Shown piece after piece: positions 25,265-36,126 of a stretch of DNA of 64,000 bases (positions are counted from its first letter, which is position 1; every line of letters starts with the position of its first letter). This DNA comes from Ophiosphaerella korrae (taxonomy: Eukaryota; Ascomycota; Dothideomycetes; Pleosporales; Phaeosphaeriaceae): positions 106,113 through 170,112 of the forward strand of contig JALNQF010000097.1 in the NCBI GenBank assembly GCA_028456385.1, written 5' to 3'. The translations under genes were made by a program, and so were the position numbers. Under the pieces are notes generated by a model that was not told the origin of the DNA, did no database searches, and saw nothing but the letters and a program-made list of their open reading frames with translations.

Positions 25265-26156
25265 CTATGAGAAACCCAGAAGCTTCTGTTGTCCTATGAT
25301 AAAACCATGAACTGACTCTTGTACCTTTTCGAATCGCACGAACTGGCAGCTCTCGCTCTCAAGGTGGTTGAAAAGCGACGCTAGACTTCGAAACCCACGG
25401 CTGCATGAGCGGCTTGGGCAATGATATAATTTTTGGCTATGAGCCGGCGAACTTGGGTGCTGATTGAGGGCTTGTAGGGATCCGTAGGCTTGGTGGCAGA
25501 GATAGCACTCAAATTTATAGCCATTCCAGGAGGCACTCGTGGCGATATATTGGGTGTTGAAATCAGGACAGGTAAGAAGCTTCTTTGTAACTAAGCCACT
25601 AGGGTCACGCCTCCTGACCGCTTCGTAAATTGTCTCTCGATTGATATTCCTAGCTTTTGAGCGTGAGCCAGTTTCTAGATGGTGCGAGAGGCCGCTGCCT
25701 GTGGTGAAGCCTGTATTGCAAAAAGGACATGCCACGGTCGCGCCACGATGGACTCTAGAGTTGCGGTGCTTGGATTTATCAGCAAGGGTATCTAAATGCA
25801 GCGTAATGCAATTCTTCAAGATTTATATTTACCATTCGGAAGTTGTTTTCGTTATTGAATCCTTTGTCACAATCATAACAATAGCGTTCGCGAACATGAT
25901 TGAAATAATCCATGTGCTGATTCGCGGCGTCCTCGCTCTGGAACCCGGCATCACAGATATCGCACTCGAATTGGGGTGCCCAGTGATTACAGGCATTCAT
26001 GTGTTGGCTAACGGAGGACTTGGTGTGGAACCGTCGAGTACATATCTCGCAATCATAACGCGGGGCCCAGTGCTGAAGAGCGTCCATGTGCTGATTGACG
26101 GCATGACGGCTGTTGAAATAACGGTGACATGTCTCGCACTCGAATTCATGGTACAT
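25265..26156 (-). CDS. C2H2 zinc-finger protein
   Basis: Two exons, complement(join(25265..25768,25833..26156)), give 275 aa. Consecutive fingers fit C-x2-C-x12-H-x5-H: CETCHRYFNSRHAVNQHMD, CEICTRRFHTKSSVSQHMN and CDICDAGFQSEDAANQHMD. A fourth (CYDCDKGF...) is completed exactly when the 64-bp intron 25769-25832 is removed, joining FRM to HRNSRVH. That match decides the acceptor. Further finger-like units follow (CPFCNTGFTTGSGLSHH, CYLCHQAYGSLQALNQH, and a C-x4-C unit near the end). The start is the first ATG (MYHEFECETC); the frame is open upstream but has no ATG. Fingers with such long His spacing are often RNA- or DNA-binding; the target is unknown. No stop or frameshift disturbs it, although decayed genes lie on both sides. 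Confidence 0.82.
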
Positions 26157-28189
26157 GCTGAACCGAACGGCCAAAGCGGGGAGATAAAGTGAGATTAAAA
26201 GAGTGCGATGAGTGATGAAGAAGGGGGAAAGCGACTTGGCTGATGATTGCACAAAGTTGTAGCCGATAAACTACGCTAAGCTGAGGGGAAACAACTACCA
26301 TCCCAAATAAGGGGAAGCTTACTGCACAGCAACCGCTATCAGTACACACAACATTCGGGTTTCGAACAAGGTGCAATGTTCTTGTCGAGGTAGAGCCAGT
26401 AGTAAAGTCCTGTATAATCGGCAGTCAATTCGATATACTCTCGTTCCATGTTGTACTAATTCAACGACATATGCCAACGTTACGTTCGCCGAATGCTTGT
26501 GTTGTGCCCAGGTATGCCTAGGTAGGTTGTGTTTTAATCGGTCCCTAGCACCAGCACCTGAGCTCTCAGCCAACCGGAAAAGTGGGACTTTAGCCACTTG
26601 AGATGCAGTCACTAGCTAAGCGAACCAGTCAGCAGATTCCAGGAACACCCAGAATCCGTGGCGAGGCACCAACTCAGCTACGGCGCATCCCTTTGACAGG
26701 AGAACCGCAATTAGGCAACACGCCAGCTCAACAAAGGGCAATCCTTCTGTATGAGAGTAATCAAAGAGCACCACGAAGGCCACCAACAGGAGCCGGCAGG
26801 CGGATGATAGGGGAAGAGCACTCAATCAACTCGGTTCTACTCAATTCAATCTCATCAATCACTTGCAATCTATCAGTAACATGATTATCACGTACATTTA
26901 TCATATACTATCAATCCTACTCAGGTTTGCATCCATCAACTTGTGACCCTTCAAATCTGACACTACCACACTTCAGCCTCTCACTTAAATCCTCTATATA
27001 GGAGAACATACCAACGAAAGCACCTGAGTTGACGCAGTCAGTTCCCTCAGCGGAGCACTAAGCGATTTTTTAATATCTGCACTTTTAATAACGCATGACC
27101 CGACCCCGGAAATCAATATACTCACCTGGTAGTTCGGTCCAAGGAGGGAGGGAAGTCATGACAGAACGCAATCGCTATTAACGTTCCTGTTGTAGCACCT
27201 CCGTGTAGCTGCATTGTTTTGAGGACCTTGGTCGTTACGAGCCTGGTATTTGCAGTTCTGTCCCGCGAGAGCTCTGTCGTGTGTTAGTGAGTGGTAGAAG
27301 GGTTTTTAAGGGAATGGGAAACAGACCCGCTAGTAGCGGTGAGAGAGACTATGGCGAAGAGTGTAAAACGCATGATTATCAAATATCCATTTCCGATATT
27401 AAACCTTTGAAATTAATGGAAGGATAGGCGATGGTCATTTCTCAAACAGTATTTTCAGCGGTCTTTTATATTATTTTCGCTGTGAACACATTTTTCCAGA
27501 AAGAGTGGTTACTGAAGATCACCTCCCTAATGGAATAATGGTCGATATTCTGGAAACCTGAAGCACCCTCTAAATGGCTGGAAACCTTCGTAGTGCTTAT
27601 TCAAAAAAGGAATGGATTTATGGAGACATCGACGTGTTTCAGTGTCGCTGTGCCTGCCTTATAGGTTGAAGTGCCCAAGACAGTTCTGTACCGCGCTGAG
27701 GCGGTTCTAAGAGTCAGAGACTTGATAGTTTCACTTTGAACATAGTTCGGACATTGTGTGCGTGCGCCAAAAGAGCACAGACATTGTGTCAATATTGTTC
27801 AACATCACTTAGATGTCATTTCGAGCTGAAATTATCAGCTCCTCATTTTCCTAGAACCATACCTGGGCGGTAACTAGGTACGGTTGTATATGTATTTATT
27901 TTGCTTGGCAAGCTGCAGTTGGAACTATGCTAGGTAAGCTTTTATCCGCCCCTATCGAAGGGCCCAAACACTTATAGTTGCCAGGATACAGGCTTATGCC
28001 CACTGCACCATGCAATCAAAAATGTAAGAGTAATCAGTGATAGCTGATTCTTGCATAGAGTAGTACGTGTACCTCCAAGCTAGCAAGTAAGTAAGCAGTT
28101 AAGCAGGCACTCCTGACAATAACTTAAATTGGTATGGTGACTCCATTTTTCCTACCTTTGTAGCAGTCATCTGCCACTCTGGCGGGTTT
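26157..28189. other. Intergenic, nothing recognised
   Basis: Frames up to about 97 codons occur (26319-26612 -, 26603-26884 +) without domains or credible introns. A TATATAGGAGAACA box lies at about 26995-27008 in an A/C-rich stretch that could be the remains of a promoter or a repeat terminus. Confidence 0.45.
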
Positions 28190-29026
28190 TGCCTACTTTA
28201 TGTCTGCACAAGGCAGTTCTTGGGCCGCTGCCGGGTTCCGACTCCAAAGCATTTCGCCTTGGCATGCTTACTGTGTGACTGTGCTTCAGGAAGAAATTAC
28301 CGAACGATCTTTTGATCACTCCATTTTCAGTTGAATAGGTCGGACCGCTTCTCGCAAAATATTACGCGGCCTTTTCGCTCGGTCTCCAGCGGAATTTCAG
28401 CATTATACCAATGTGAAAGCTGTCACAGAGTCCACAACAGAGCCGTTTGCAGTTACCAACGGAGGCCTGAACATCTTGCTACCTCTTCAGCCGTTAGGTC
28501 ATAAAAGATTTGAATATCTGGCCACCCTGAATTGCCAGTTCATTCATAGCCATAAGTGTCTGACAGAGTGTTTGCGACGCGCATCCGTCGATTCCAAGAT
28601 TCAGAACAATTCCTTCGAGTTGATCTGTACAGATTATACGTGCCTAGAAAATTTCCAATATCGCTGGCTGTCTGCAATCGGGTTGTCGGCTTCAAAATGG
28701 TCATGGCGACAGGGAATTCCAGGAGTCAGAAACTCTAGATACAGGATAAATGTAAAATAGGGAAAAGGATATTTCATTTTCCACCTAAATCTACGAAGGG
28801 ATACCTCTCGATGAGGATATCTTTTTTCTATGATGCAGAAGGAATGAAAATGGAGGGATTGATTATTCTTGTCTACAATCCGCACCTTCAACCAACAATT
28901 GCGGCCGCTGGATCATTATGCACAAGAGCCCTCGTCATTCAGCTAAACTCATGCTTGGCGACTATATCCCCACCCCTAGAATCCTACAAGATAAACCAAA
29001 TGCCGTTACATAATACCGCCGACTAG
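28190..29026 (+). pseudogene. Relic of a HET-domain (heterokaryon incompatibility) gene, C-terminal part
   Basis: Pieces typical of fungal HET proteins occur in order: SDSKAFRL (about 28228-28260), LQEEITERSFDHSIFS then TGA where the family has Trp, GLFARSPAEFQHY, VTNGGLNILLPL, YLATLNC, then in another frame QFLRVDLYRLYVPRKFP. After a TAG at about 28736 a further protein-like stretch runs to 29026. At least one frameshift (near 28556) and two stops break it; a short insertion seems to separate KAFRL from QEEI. The N-terminal HET domain itself is not seen. Such genes normally trigger cell death on fusion of unlike individuals; this copy cannot be functional. Confidence 0.7.
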
Positions 29027-29641
29027 AATTTACTCATGGTGAACGTTATTCAACCCCCTATTTTTGTGCCTAGCTAGCTTTCAACAGATTAAAAAAGTAA
29101 GAAAACCACTCTCCTAGTCTCATAGCGAGATATCTATAATAGGCAAGAGAATATAAAACTATATAAATAGAGGCACGGAAATACATCGGTCTCATCTATA
29201 ATTTTTAGCCTATATTTAAAAAACCTTTGGCTAGGGATAGAGAGCCGAATAACGCACAAATTTGCTCATCGAAGATAGATTGTTCGTGGAAATAGATAAG
29301 GAGTTACAAAGGGATGAATTAATGATCATTGCCTATGTACAAGTGAGTGGGCGGTTTGCACAGCGTGAGAAGTAACATACATCTTTTGGCATTGGGCGCC
29401 GGAATAAAAGATAGTAGTTGCAAGTGAAATACGGAGCGATCTTAATCACCATGCGAGTCATACATTGTTGTGAAAGGATTCAGGCGTGAAATACTCACGT
29501 GATTTCAAAAGTCTGTATCGAGTTTTCACAACGGGACTGACGCGCAAAGCACCGTCGCCTTAAATACAAATCGGTCTCAGCCCTAATTTTCTTTTGCTCA
29601 ACTATAGTCACAAACTAAAAATTACTCAACTGCCAAACAAT
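29027..29641. other. Intergenic / promoter of the following gene
   Basis: AT-rich. A sequence near 29181-29210 (AATACATCGGTCTCAT followed by TATAATTTT) is nearly repeated at about 29561-29590, just upstream of the next start codon. A TCACGTGA occurs near 29497. No coding potential recognised. Confidence 0.4.
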
Positions 29642-30466
29642 ATGCCGAGATACGCACGAGGAAGTGAACTTGATCTCGACGAACCATACGGTGATTTACT
29701 TGATAAGAACACCCCAATACGGCGCAACATCCGAACAAAAGTCAACATGAATAGCGCTCACCATTGCGAAGATAAAGAGTGTGGCGGCGGAGCACCAAAA
29801 TTAAAGTGCTTGCATAGATTGCACTTCGCTTTTTGTCTGGCTCCTGTTGTAGATAATGATCAAAGTTCGCCAACTTTTAGGCAGGTTGTTATCCATGGCG
29901 AGCGGTTTACAGTTATATCACCTCAAGGCTGCTCTGAGCACCCGTACCATGCTGGCTACAATCTCGATATTAAAGACGCTCGTAAGGATCGCCCAAAGTG
30001 CTTGATACAATGGAAAACAATTTTTGAAGAATTCCAAGCGAACCTGTGGACAGGAAAGGAAGGTAAGCTAGAGATTTCGATAGGTAAACAGGACCAACCC
30101 GACATTACCGGACGGTGGAAGCAGAGACCAGAAGTCCATGAGGTTAGTGAGGAACTCCAATCACAGATTCAAACTGGAATGGCAAGCAAAATGAGAGCGA
30201 TGGAAGCCCATAATCAAGAAGAGGCCGACTTGAGAGCCATTCCGAAATCCCGACAGCTATCAGCCCCCGGCTCTGATGGTTATCTAAAGTCCAAAACACG
30301 GCGCAAAGACGCAAAGCAAGCCAAGAAACAAAGAGCTGCAGAAATTCGCGCTACCGTACGCAAGATGGCAGTGGAGGCCTCATTGAAACAAGACATGGAA
30401 GACTTTACCCACGAACGTCTCTCACAAATGGCTGTTCAAAAGAAAGTGAACTCGGCGAGGGACTGA
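29642..30466 (+). CDS. Hypothetical protein with Cys/His cluster and basic helical tail
   Basis: A single-exon frame of 274 aa starts at the first ATG (MPRYARGSELD) and ends TGA at 30464-30466. I do not recognise the family. Residues about 38-62 contain H-H-C-x4-C-x8-C-x-H, which could bind a metal. The middle (FRQVVIHGERFTVISPQGC) looks like a small beta-domain. The last 100 residues are strongly charged and probably helical (KSKTRRKDAKQAKKQRAAEI). Codon composition is ordinary and no stop interrupts it, unlike its neighbours, so it may be a live accessory gene. It lies between a HET relic and two MITE-like elements. Confidence 0.6.
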   Translation: MPRYARGSELDLDEPYGDLLDKNTPIRRNIRTKVNMNSAHHCEDKECGGGAPKLKCLHRLHFAFCLAPVVDNDQSSPTFRQVVIHGERFTVISPQGCSEHPYHAGYNLDIKDARKDRPKCLIQWKTIFEEFQANLWTGKEGKLEISIGKQDQPDITGRWKQRPEVHEVSEELQSQIQTGMASKMRAMEAHNQEEADLRAIPKSRQLSAPGSDGYLKSKTRRKDAKQAKKQRAAEIRATVRKMAVEASLKQDMEDFTHERLSQMAVQKKVNSARD

Positions 30467-30588
30467 CGGGTCAGGTACATTAGAATCTTGGATAATCAGG
30501 GGCCTAACGTTAAAATAATCCAATGCATTGCCATGATACAAGGGTATAAGGACCCCTGTGCTGTATACTTGATTGAAAAAAAGAGATA

Positions 30589-31007
30589 ACGTAGATGGCA
30601 AGCGAGCGGCGCCCCCTAAAACACACCAAAAAAGCTGAAAAACAGCCTCCTAGATCTCAACGTTAGCGATTTAATATTATCTATAAACCTAGGAATACCT
30701 TCTTATACCTACAAATAGGCTATTCCTTAAGTTAAAAAAAGAATGCATTGAGTGCTTCTTGAGAAAAAGTAGAATTATTGATACTCGCACAGAATTGGGG
30801 GCCAAAACATTAATATCTAGGAAAAGATAGAACCTATTAGTCTAAGAATTTCAAAAGTGATTGAAATTGAGTATAAGAAGGTATTCCTAGGTTTATAGAT
30901 AATATTAAATCGCTAACGTTGAGATCTAGGAGGCTGTTTTTCAGCTTTTTTGGTGTGTTTTAGGGGGCGCCGCTCGCTTGCCAGCGCCGCTCGCATGCCA
31001 TCTACGT
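30589..31007. mobile_element. MITE-like element with about 120-bp terminal inverted repeats, TA target site
   Basis: Left arm 30589-30708 and right arm 30871-31007 are near-perfect inverted copies, from ACGTAGATGGCAAGCGAG inward to TCTTATAC/GTATAAGA. A 162-bp unique core separates them. The element is bounded by TA on both sides (30587-30588, 31008-31009), the target duplication of Tc1/mariner/Pogo transposons. The right arm has an extra 17 bp, a second copy of the CGCCGCTCGC segment. There is no coding capacity, so it would need a transposase supplied elsewhere. Confidence 0.9.
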
Positions 31008-31100
31008 TATATATATCTCGATTCGTGTCTTATAAGTAGTTAGTCAAACTGAAATCTAGTCGCAAGAAATCTAGACCCGAAGCGTACTCGACACTTGGAT

Positions 31101-31408
31101 TAAGCCACAAATTTTGGGCAAGGCACTGTTTAATTTTAGGCAAGGTAAACTTTACCTAACTATAAGTTAGCAACGCAATACATTTTTAACTTCTTTAAAC
31201 TAATAGAAAGTACTTGATATCTCTCAAAATTAATTTCATAAAACTAGCATCTTAAAAATAATAGTATTATGTACTTAAACTTTAAGGAATTCAAATATTC
31301 TTCGATATTAGAGCTTTTTTCTAGATATTTCTAATAATTTATAGCGTCGATAGACCTCGTGACCACGCTTAATATCGAAAAGTGCCTCGCCTAAAATTTG
31401 TGGCCTTA
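31101..31408. mobile_element. Second MITE-like element with about 27-bp terminal inverted repeats
   Basis: TAAGCCACAAATTTTGGGCA at 31101 is matched in inverted orientation by 31381-31408, ending AAATTTGTGGCCTTA, with a few mismatches. The 250-bp core is AT-rich and non-coding. TTA/TAA at both ends fits a TA or TTA target duplication. It lies only 93 bp from the first element, upstream of the GH43-like gene. Confidence 0.65.
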
Positions 31409-31933
31409 GATTGCATTATGATAGCGCGGTCCCGGCTGGAGACACCGAATTTTCATTACATAAGCGCACTTGCTAATTTCGGACTCGTCCGCAAGCTTCA
31501 GTTCAGCATACATCCACTCACGCTCGTATCTTTTTGATTCTTGCTATACTATTATTCGAGACTTTAGGATGTTGAGGAACATCTTCACCTCCCAGCCATA
31601 TTTTTGTATCCTGTGTTCATGACTAAGCTCCCCACCTTCGGAACAGTAACCAGACTCTTGGTTTTTCCGTTCTTACATGCACTGCCTTACAAAATGGTTA
31701 GCGTTGCCCAGAAACCTGGGGAAGAATAAACTTGATGACGGTGATCACCCATTCTGGTAGCCTGGAACCCCGCACACAGATCTGAACAAGTGTGTTCCTG
31801 GAGATTCGGGCGAATGAGTCCCGGGACCGGCTTGGCCAGTAAACACCCATGTCTGGATGTAATCTATAAAGCAACACAACAATGATGACATTGTTTTTTG
31901 GCATCCCATTTCGTCTTTCCCTCCCCAGTCATA
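31409..31933. other. Promoter region of the GH43-like gene
   Basis: About 525 bp between the second MITE-like element and the start codon. No coding sequence recognised. Confidence 0.4.
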
Positions 31934-33498
31934 ATGGGCTTCAGTACACTTTCATGTCTATTGCTAGTTGCCACATGTGTCTCAGCCAAGTGGATTGTCC
32001 CTGGGGCACGATGGAAGGATATAAAAGGGGATCTCGTGAACGCACATGCTGGCGGCGTCACAATCGATCAGGAGACTGGAAAGTTCTTCTGGTTTGGGGA
32101 GTACAAAGTTGAGGGCCGAGTAGAAGGTGGCGGCGTCTCCGTCTACAGCTCAGACGATCTTGTAACATGGGAGCCCCATGGCCTAGCCTTGAAGCCAATC
32201 GAGGGGCACCCATACATTGACACGCATCATATCATTCAGAGGCCCAAGGTCGCATACAGTAAGGGTACTGGGAAGTATCACGTGAGGCATCCTACAGCCA
32301 TCATACTATTTGAATGTCCTCGCTAATAGTATGTAGATGTGGTGGCATGCCGACAATTCTACCTATGGTTGGCTGCTACAAGGTTTTGCCCAGTCAGATA
32401 ATATCACCGGGCCATATAAGTTTGTGGATGCAACCAAGCCGTTGGGTAACTGGTCACAGGATTTCGGGATGTTTACCGACTACAAAGATGGTCGATCGTA
32501 CGCACTTTATTCGAATGGTGATCGGAAGGAAGGCCGCGACGTATATTTAACCTCATATAACGAGAACATCACTGGTCTTGATAAAGTCATACACAGATTC
32601 GACAAATACGATCTTGAGGCGCCGACAATTATCCAAACTGACAAGAGCTACTTTGCACTTATGAGCCACAAAACAGGATACAGGCCTAATAGTGGGTTTT
32701 TAAAGACAAATAATGCCCCTGTCTAGACGCTGACCAACTGCAGATGTTGTAGCATTTCGAGCCGACAAGCTTTCAGGCCCATGGTCCCAGCCCTTCATCA
32801 TCTCCCCACTCAACACGCGGACCTTCAACTCCCAATCAGGTTTCTCGCTTCGTATTAACGGTACTAAAAAGACAACCTACCTCTACCTCGGCGATCAATG
32901 GGACTCTATCTCTCTCTGGGAATCGCGCTATATTTGGCTGCCTCTCGACATAGACGACGAGAAAAAATCTCTTAAACTAAAATGGTATGATATATACGAC
33001 CTAGACATCAAAACTGGCGAAGTCACCCCCATAAAAGGGACCACATATTACTCTAAAAACGCTATCACTTCTGGTTCCGCTTTTCACCAAGAAGCTGTTT
33101 TCGGAAGCGATTCGATCATCACCACTGGTATCTACGGCAACGACTCCAAAGTCACGTTTAACAACATTGCGGGCACGGGGAAACCACAATGGGTTTCTTT
33201 CTACCATCAGAATACGGACGATTTCGGCTTCGGTGATCAGCCTGGGGGAACACCGGATCGAATTGGTGGAACATGGCAATTACGAAGGATCAGCAGCGTT
33301 ATTGTAAACAACAAGACAAAAAACCTAGAGACGCTGTTCCAGAGAGATACACATAAGGGCATCATTCTCAGCACGCCGTTGTTGTTGAATCTTGAAAATG
33401 GAACCCATAATTCTATCACAATAGGTGGGCTCTATAATAATCAGACGTATAAAGGTGCGGACATAGATCGCATTGTTGTATACCCACCGGAGAAATAG
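31934..33498 (+). CDS. Secreted glycoside hydrolase, GH43-like (exo-beta-1,3-galactanase type)
   Basis: Three exons, join(31934..32281,32337..32691,32744..33498), encode 485 aa. The N-terminus is a classical signal peptide (MGFSTLSCLLLVATCVSA, cleavage before KW). The body then has the five-bladed-propeller opening NAHAGGVT and FFWFGEYK, which in GH43 subfamily 24-like enzymes precedes YSSDDLVTWE. It continues with WWHADNSTYGW, LYSNGDRKEGRDVYL and EAPTII (acidic residue in the active-site region). The C-terminal 130 residues (PQWVSFYHQ..., WQLRRISSV, DIDRIVVYPP) look like a CBM35-type carbohydrate-binding module. Introns are GTGAGG and GTGGGT types with CTAAT and CTGACC branches. The enzyme probably trims plant galactan or arabinogalactan side chains outside the cell; subfamily and substrate are inferred. 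Confidence 0.85.
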
Positions 33499-34106
33499 AC
33501 AAGCTAGTATTGTTCAGATGTACGTAATGTACGTAAGACAGGAAATGAAAAATATAACTCCAGTCGTTACCGCCTATATGGACCTCATTTAAGTATGAGA
33601 TGGGGTCGGTTATGAAATGAAGATTGCTCGTTCCTATGCTACTCTTTCATGTTTGTAGCAGTAGAGTATCTGGTGAGTTGCCCAAGAGCTACGCAAGTGG
33701 TTAGTTCGTCACTGTACGGCGCTAAATTTGGGTTTTGGTAATCCTTGATTATATTTCAAGGTGCCTGTCGATCCTATACAGTGTATACGTATAGATTCAG
33801 CTAAATCTTTATAGCACTAACTTTGTGTGGACCAGCTGATACGCTCATCCCTCTCTCTGTCCTTATACGAGAATATGAGCATTGCTGAAGGCAAGCCCTC
33901 CGACGGCCTTTCGTGAGGCGAATCATTTATGCCCTAACAACCTATTCGTACGAGTGGCGATGTAATCGCAGGATGTATTGATCGTGTCAGGTCGTGATAT
34001 TGGCGCTGAATGGGGTTAGCGTTCCGCGAGGACGCGCTAGCAGCTCAAGCCTACGGCTCTTACGACGCGCGCAAAAGCATAGCATTACCGCACATCCAAC
34101 CTACCC
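33499..34106. other. Intergenic, nothing recognised
   Basis: Terminator side of the GH43-like gene and promoter side of the CTNNBL1-like gene. No frame of interest. Confidence 0.5.
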
Positions 34107-35945
34107 ATGATGACAAGCATTGACGATCTCTTCCGAGGCGCAAGCGGCGCGACGAAGCGCAAATTCGAAAATCCACGCGAAGCAGACCCAACACAAGCCT
34201 ACAAGTCGGCCAAACTCAGTCCCAACAGTCATGCCAGACAAAATGCGACCGTAGAGGATGAAGATGACGATGAGGAGGCTGGCCCTTCCCTCCCAGCAGA
34301 CTTCGAAGAGGATGGACCTGGCGACGATGATGAAGGACGATTCTTCGGTGGAGGGCTGGACGAAGACGCGAAAGACGCTATGGATTATCTAGACGCACAG
34401 GACGGCGAAGAGGCTATAAAAGATGAGAAGTACGATATTGCCTGGCTGCGAAAGCTGTGTCTAAACTTCGAGAAGAAGGTCAACAAGAACACGTCTTTGC
34501 GCGCAAAGTACGAAGGCGATCCGTCAAAGTTTATGGAGTCCGAGGGTGATTTGGACGAGAGCATAAAGAGCCTGAGCACACTGTCAGAACATGCCGAATT
34601 ATATCAGGAGTTTGCCAATAATCCAGCGGCCGCAAAGCTGGTCGAGCTCCTGGCCCATGAAAACACAGACATCGCTATTGCTGCTATTGAAATAATATCC
34701 GAGCTCACAGATGAAGACGTCGTTGGAGAACAGGGACAGTGGGATGCCGTGGTCACGGCATTCCTTGACGCAGACCTGCTCAGCCTCCTCATATCCAACT
34801 TTGCACGCTTTGACGAAACTGATTCCGCCGACGCTTCTGGTGTCTACTACTCTCTTAGTGTCATAGAGAATCTCCTCTCACAACCCTCGAATATAGACAT
34901 GATTGGTAAAGACAATACATTGCTCGCCTGGCTATTGGGCCGTATACAGAAGCCTGAAAAGTCTACGTCCCAGAACAAGCAATACGCCTCCGAGATTCTC
35001 TCCATCCTCACACAATCTTCCCGTCTGAATCGTTCTCGCATAGCCAACGCAAACGGTGTGGAAGTCCTCCTCACGAGCCTCGCCCCATACCGAAGAGGTG
35101 ATCCTGAAAAGGACAGCGACGAAGAAGAATACATGGAGAATATGTTCAACTGCCTCTCATCGATCGTAGAGGAGCAGGTAGGGAAAGCAAAGTTCCTCCA
35201 GGCAGAAGGTGTAGAGTTGTGCCTTCTTTTTGTCAGGGATGGCAAGACGAGTAAGAGCAGATCGTTCAAGGTGTTGGACCATGCATGCGGTTATGCAGAG
35301 GGTGCACCTGCAGAGGAAGCACAAACTGACGTTACAAGTCCTAAGAGAGAGAATAAGGAGCCGACAGAACATACCGTGCCTAACACTGCAATGGCTGTGT
35401 GCGAGAAACTCGTTGAAGCTCGAGGCTTAAAACCACTTTTTGGTTCCTTCATGAAAACAAAGAAACATGACCCAGAACAAACCGAGCATGTCCTTGGCAT
35501 ATTTGCCTCACTCTTGCGCTCATTGCCAGGTAACTCGGATGCACGATTTAGACTGTTAGCAAAGTTTCTTGAAAAGGATTATGAAAAAGTCGGCAAGCTT
35601 GTCATGCTACGAAGAGACTACGGCAATCGCGTTGCAGTGTTCGATGCTCGGCTATCCGATCGGAAAAGAGGGTTGTCAAAAGCAGAGCAGGACGAGATTG
35701 ATATAGACAATATCCCCACCCGGTTGAGTGAAGGACTTTACTGCCTCGGGCGTATTGATGCAATCCTCGCATGGCTAGTGGCCGAAGATGATGGTGCAAG
35801 AAAGGCAATCATTAAAGCCTTGAGCGAGCGCGATGAAAGCCTCGCAGACGTCAAGAAGACATTACAGGCCCAACTCGATGGCAATTTAGAAGTTGAGGTC
35901 ACTGAAAGAGAGATACTTGGTACCTTGATCGGGTTTCTCCAGTAA
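34107..35945 (+). CDS. Beta-catenin-like protein 1 (CTNNBL1) homologue, spliceosome-associated ARM-repeat protein
   Basis: One exon of 612 aa starting MMTSIDDLFRG. The first 85 residues are acidic and disordered with a basic patch (ATKRKFENP), a likely nuclear signal. The CTNNBL-specific domain follows (DIAWLRKLCLNFEKK, FMESEGDLDESIKSL), then helical armadillo-type repeats (AAIEIISELTDEDV, YYSLSVIENLL, MFNCLSSIVEEQ, HVLGIFASLLRSLPGNS). Length and motif order match the human protein (563 aa) with a longer acidic N-terminus. CTNNBL1 binds CDC5L/Prp19-complex factors in pre-mRNA splicing; that role is transferred by homology. GTATAGAGTTGT-like internal sequence shows no intron. No near neighbour suggests co-regulation. 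Confidence 0.93.
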   Translation: MMTSIDDLFRGASGATKRKFENPREADPTQAYKSAKLSPNSHARQNATVEDEDDDEEAGPSLPADFEEDGPGDDDEGRFFGGGLDEDAKDAMDYLDAQDGEEAIKDEKYDIAWLRKLCLNFEKKVNKNTSLRAKYEGDPSKFMESEGDLDESIKSLSTLSEHAELYQEFANNPAAAKLVELLAHENTDIAIAAIEIISELTDEDVVGEQGQWDAVVTAFLDADLLSLLISNFARFDETDSADASGVYYSLSVIENLLSQPSNIDMIGKDNTLLAWLLGRIQKPEKSTSQNKQYASEILSILTQSSRLNRSRIANANGVEVLLTSLAPYRRGDPEKDSDEEEYMENMFNCLSSIVEEQVGKAKFLQAEGVELCLLFVRDGKTSKSRSFKVLDHACGYAEGAPAEEAQTDVTSPKRENKEPTEHTVPNTAMAVCEKLVEARGLKPLFGSFMKTKKHDPEQTEHVLGIFASLLRSLPGNSDARFRLLAKFLEKDYEKVGKLVMLRRDYGNRVAVFDARLSDRKRGLSKAEQDEIDIDNIPTRLSEGLYCLGRIDAILAWLVAEDDGARKAIIKALSERDESLADVKKTLQAQLDGNLEVEVTEREILGTLIGFLQ

Positions 35946-36126
35946 GTGACAGACAATGATTTCCAACGACTTGTGCCTCTCTAGCTTCAATGAATCTAGA
36001 GTCGAACATATGCAGCGTTAGCGACAACTGTATATCAATTGTATAATCCAATTCGTCTGTCACAATTTTCTCATCAAATGCCGTCCATCTTCAACATTCC
36101 GAAATCTCATCTGGTCCATGGTAAAA

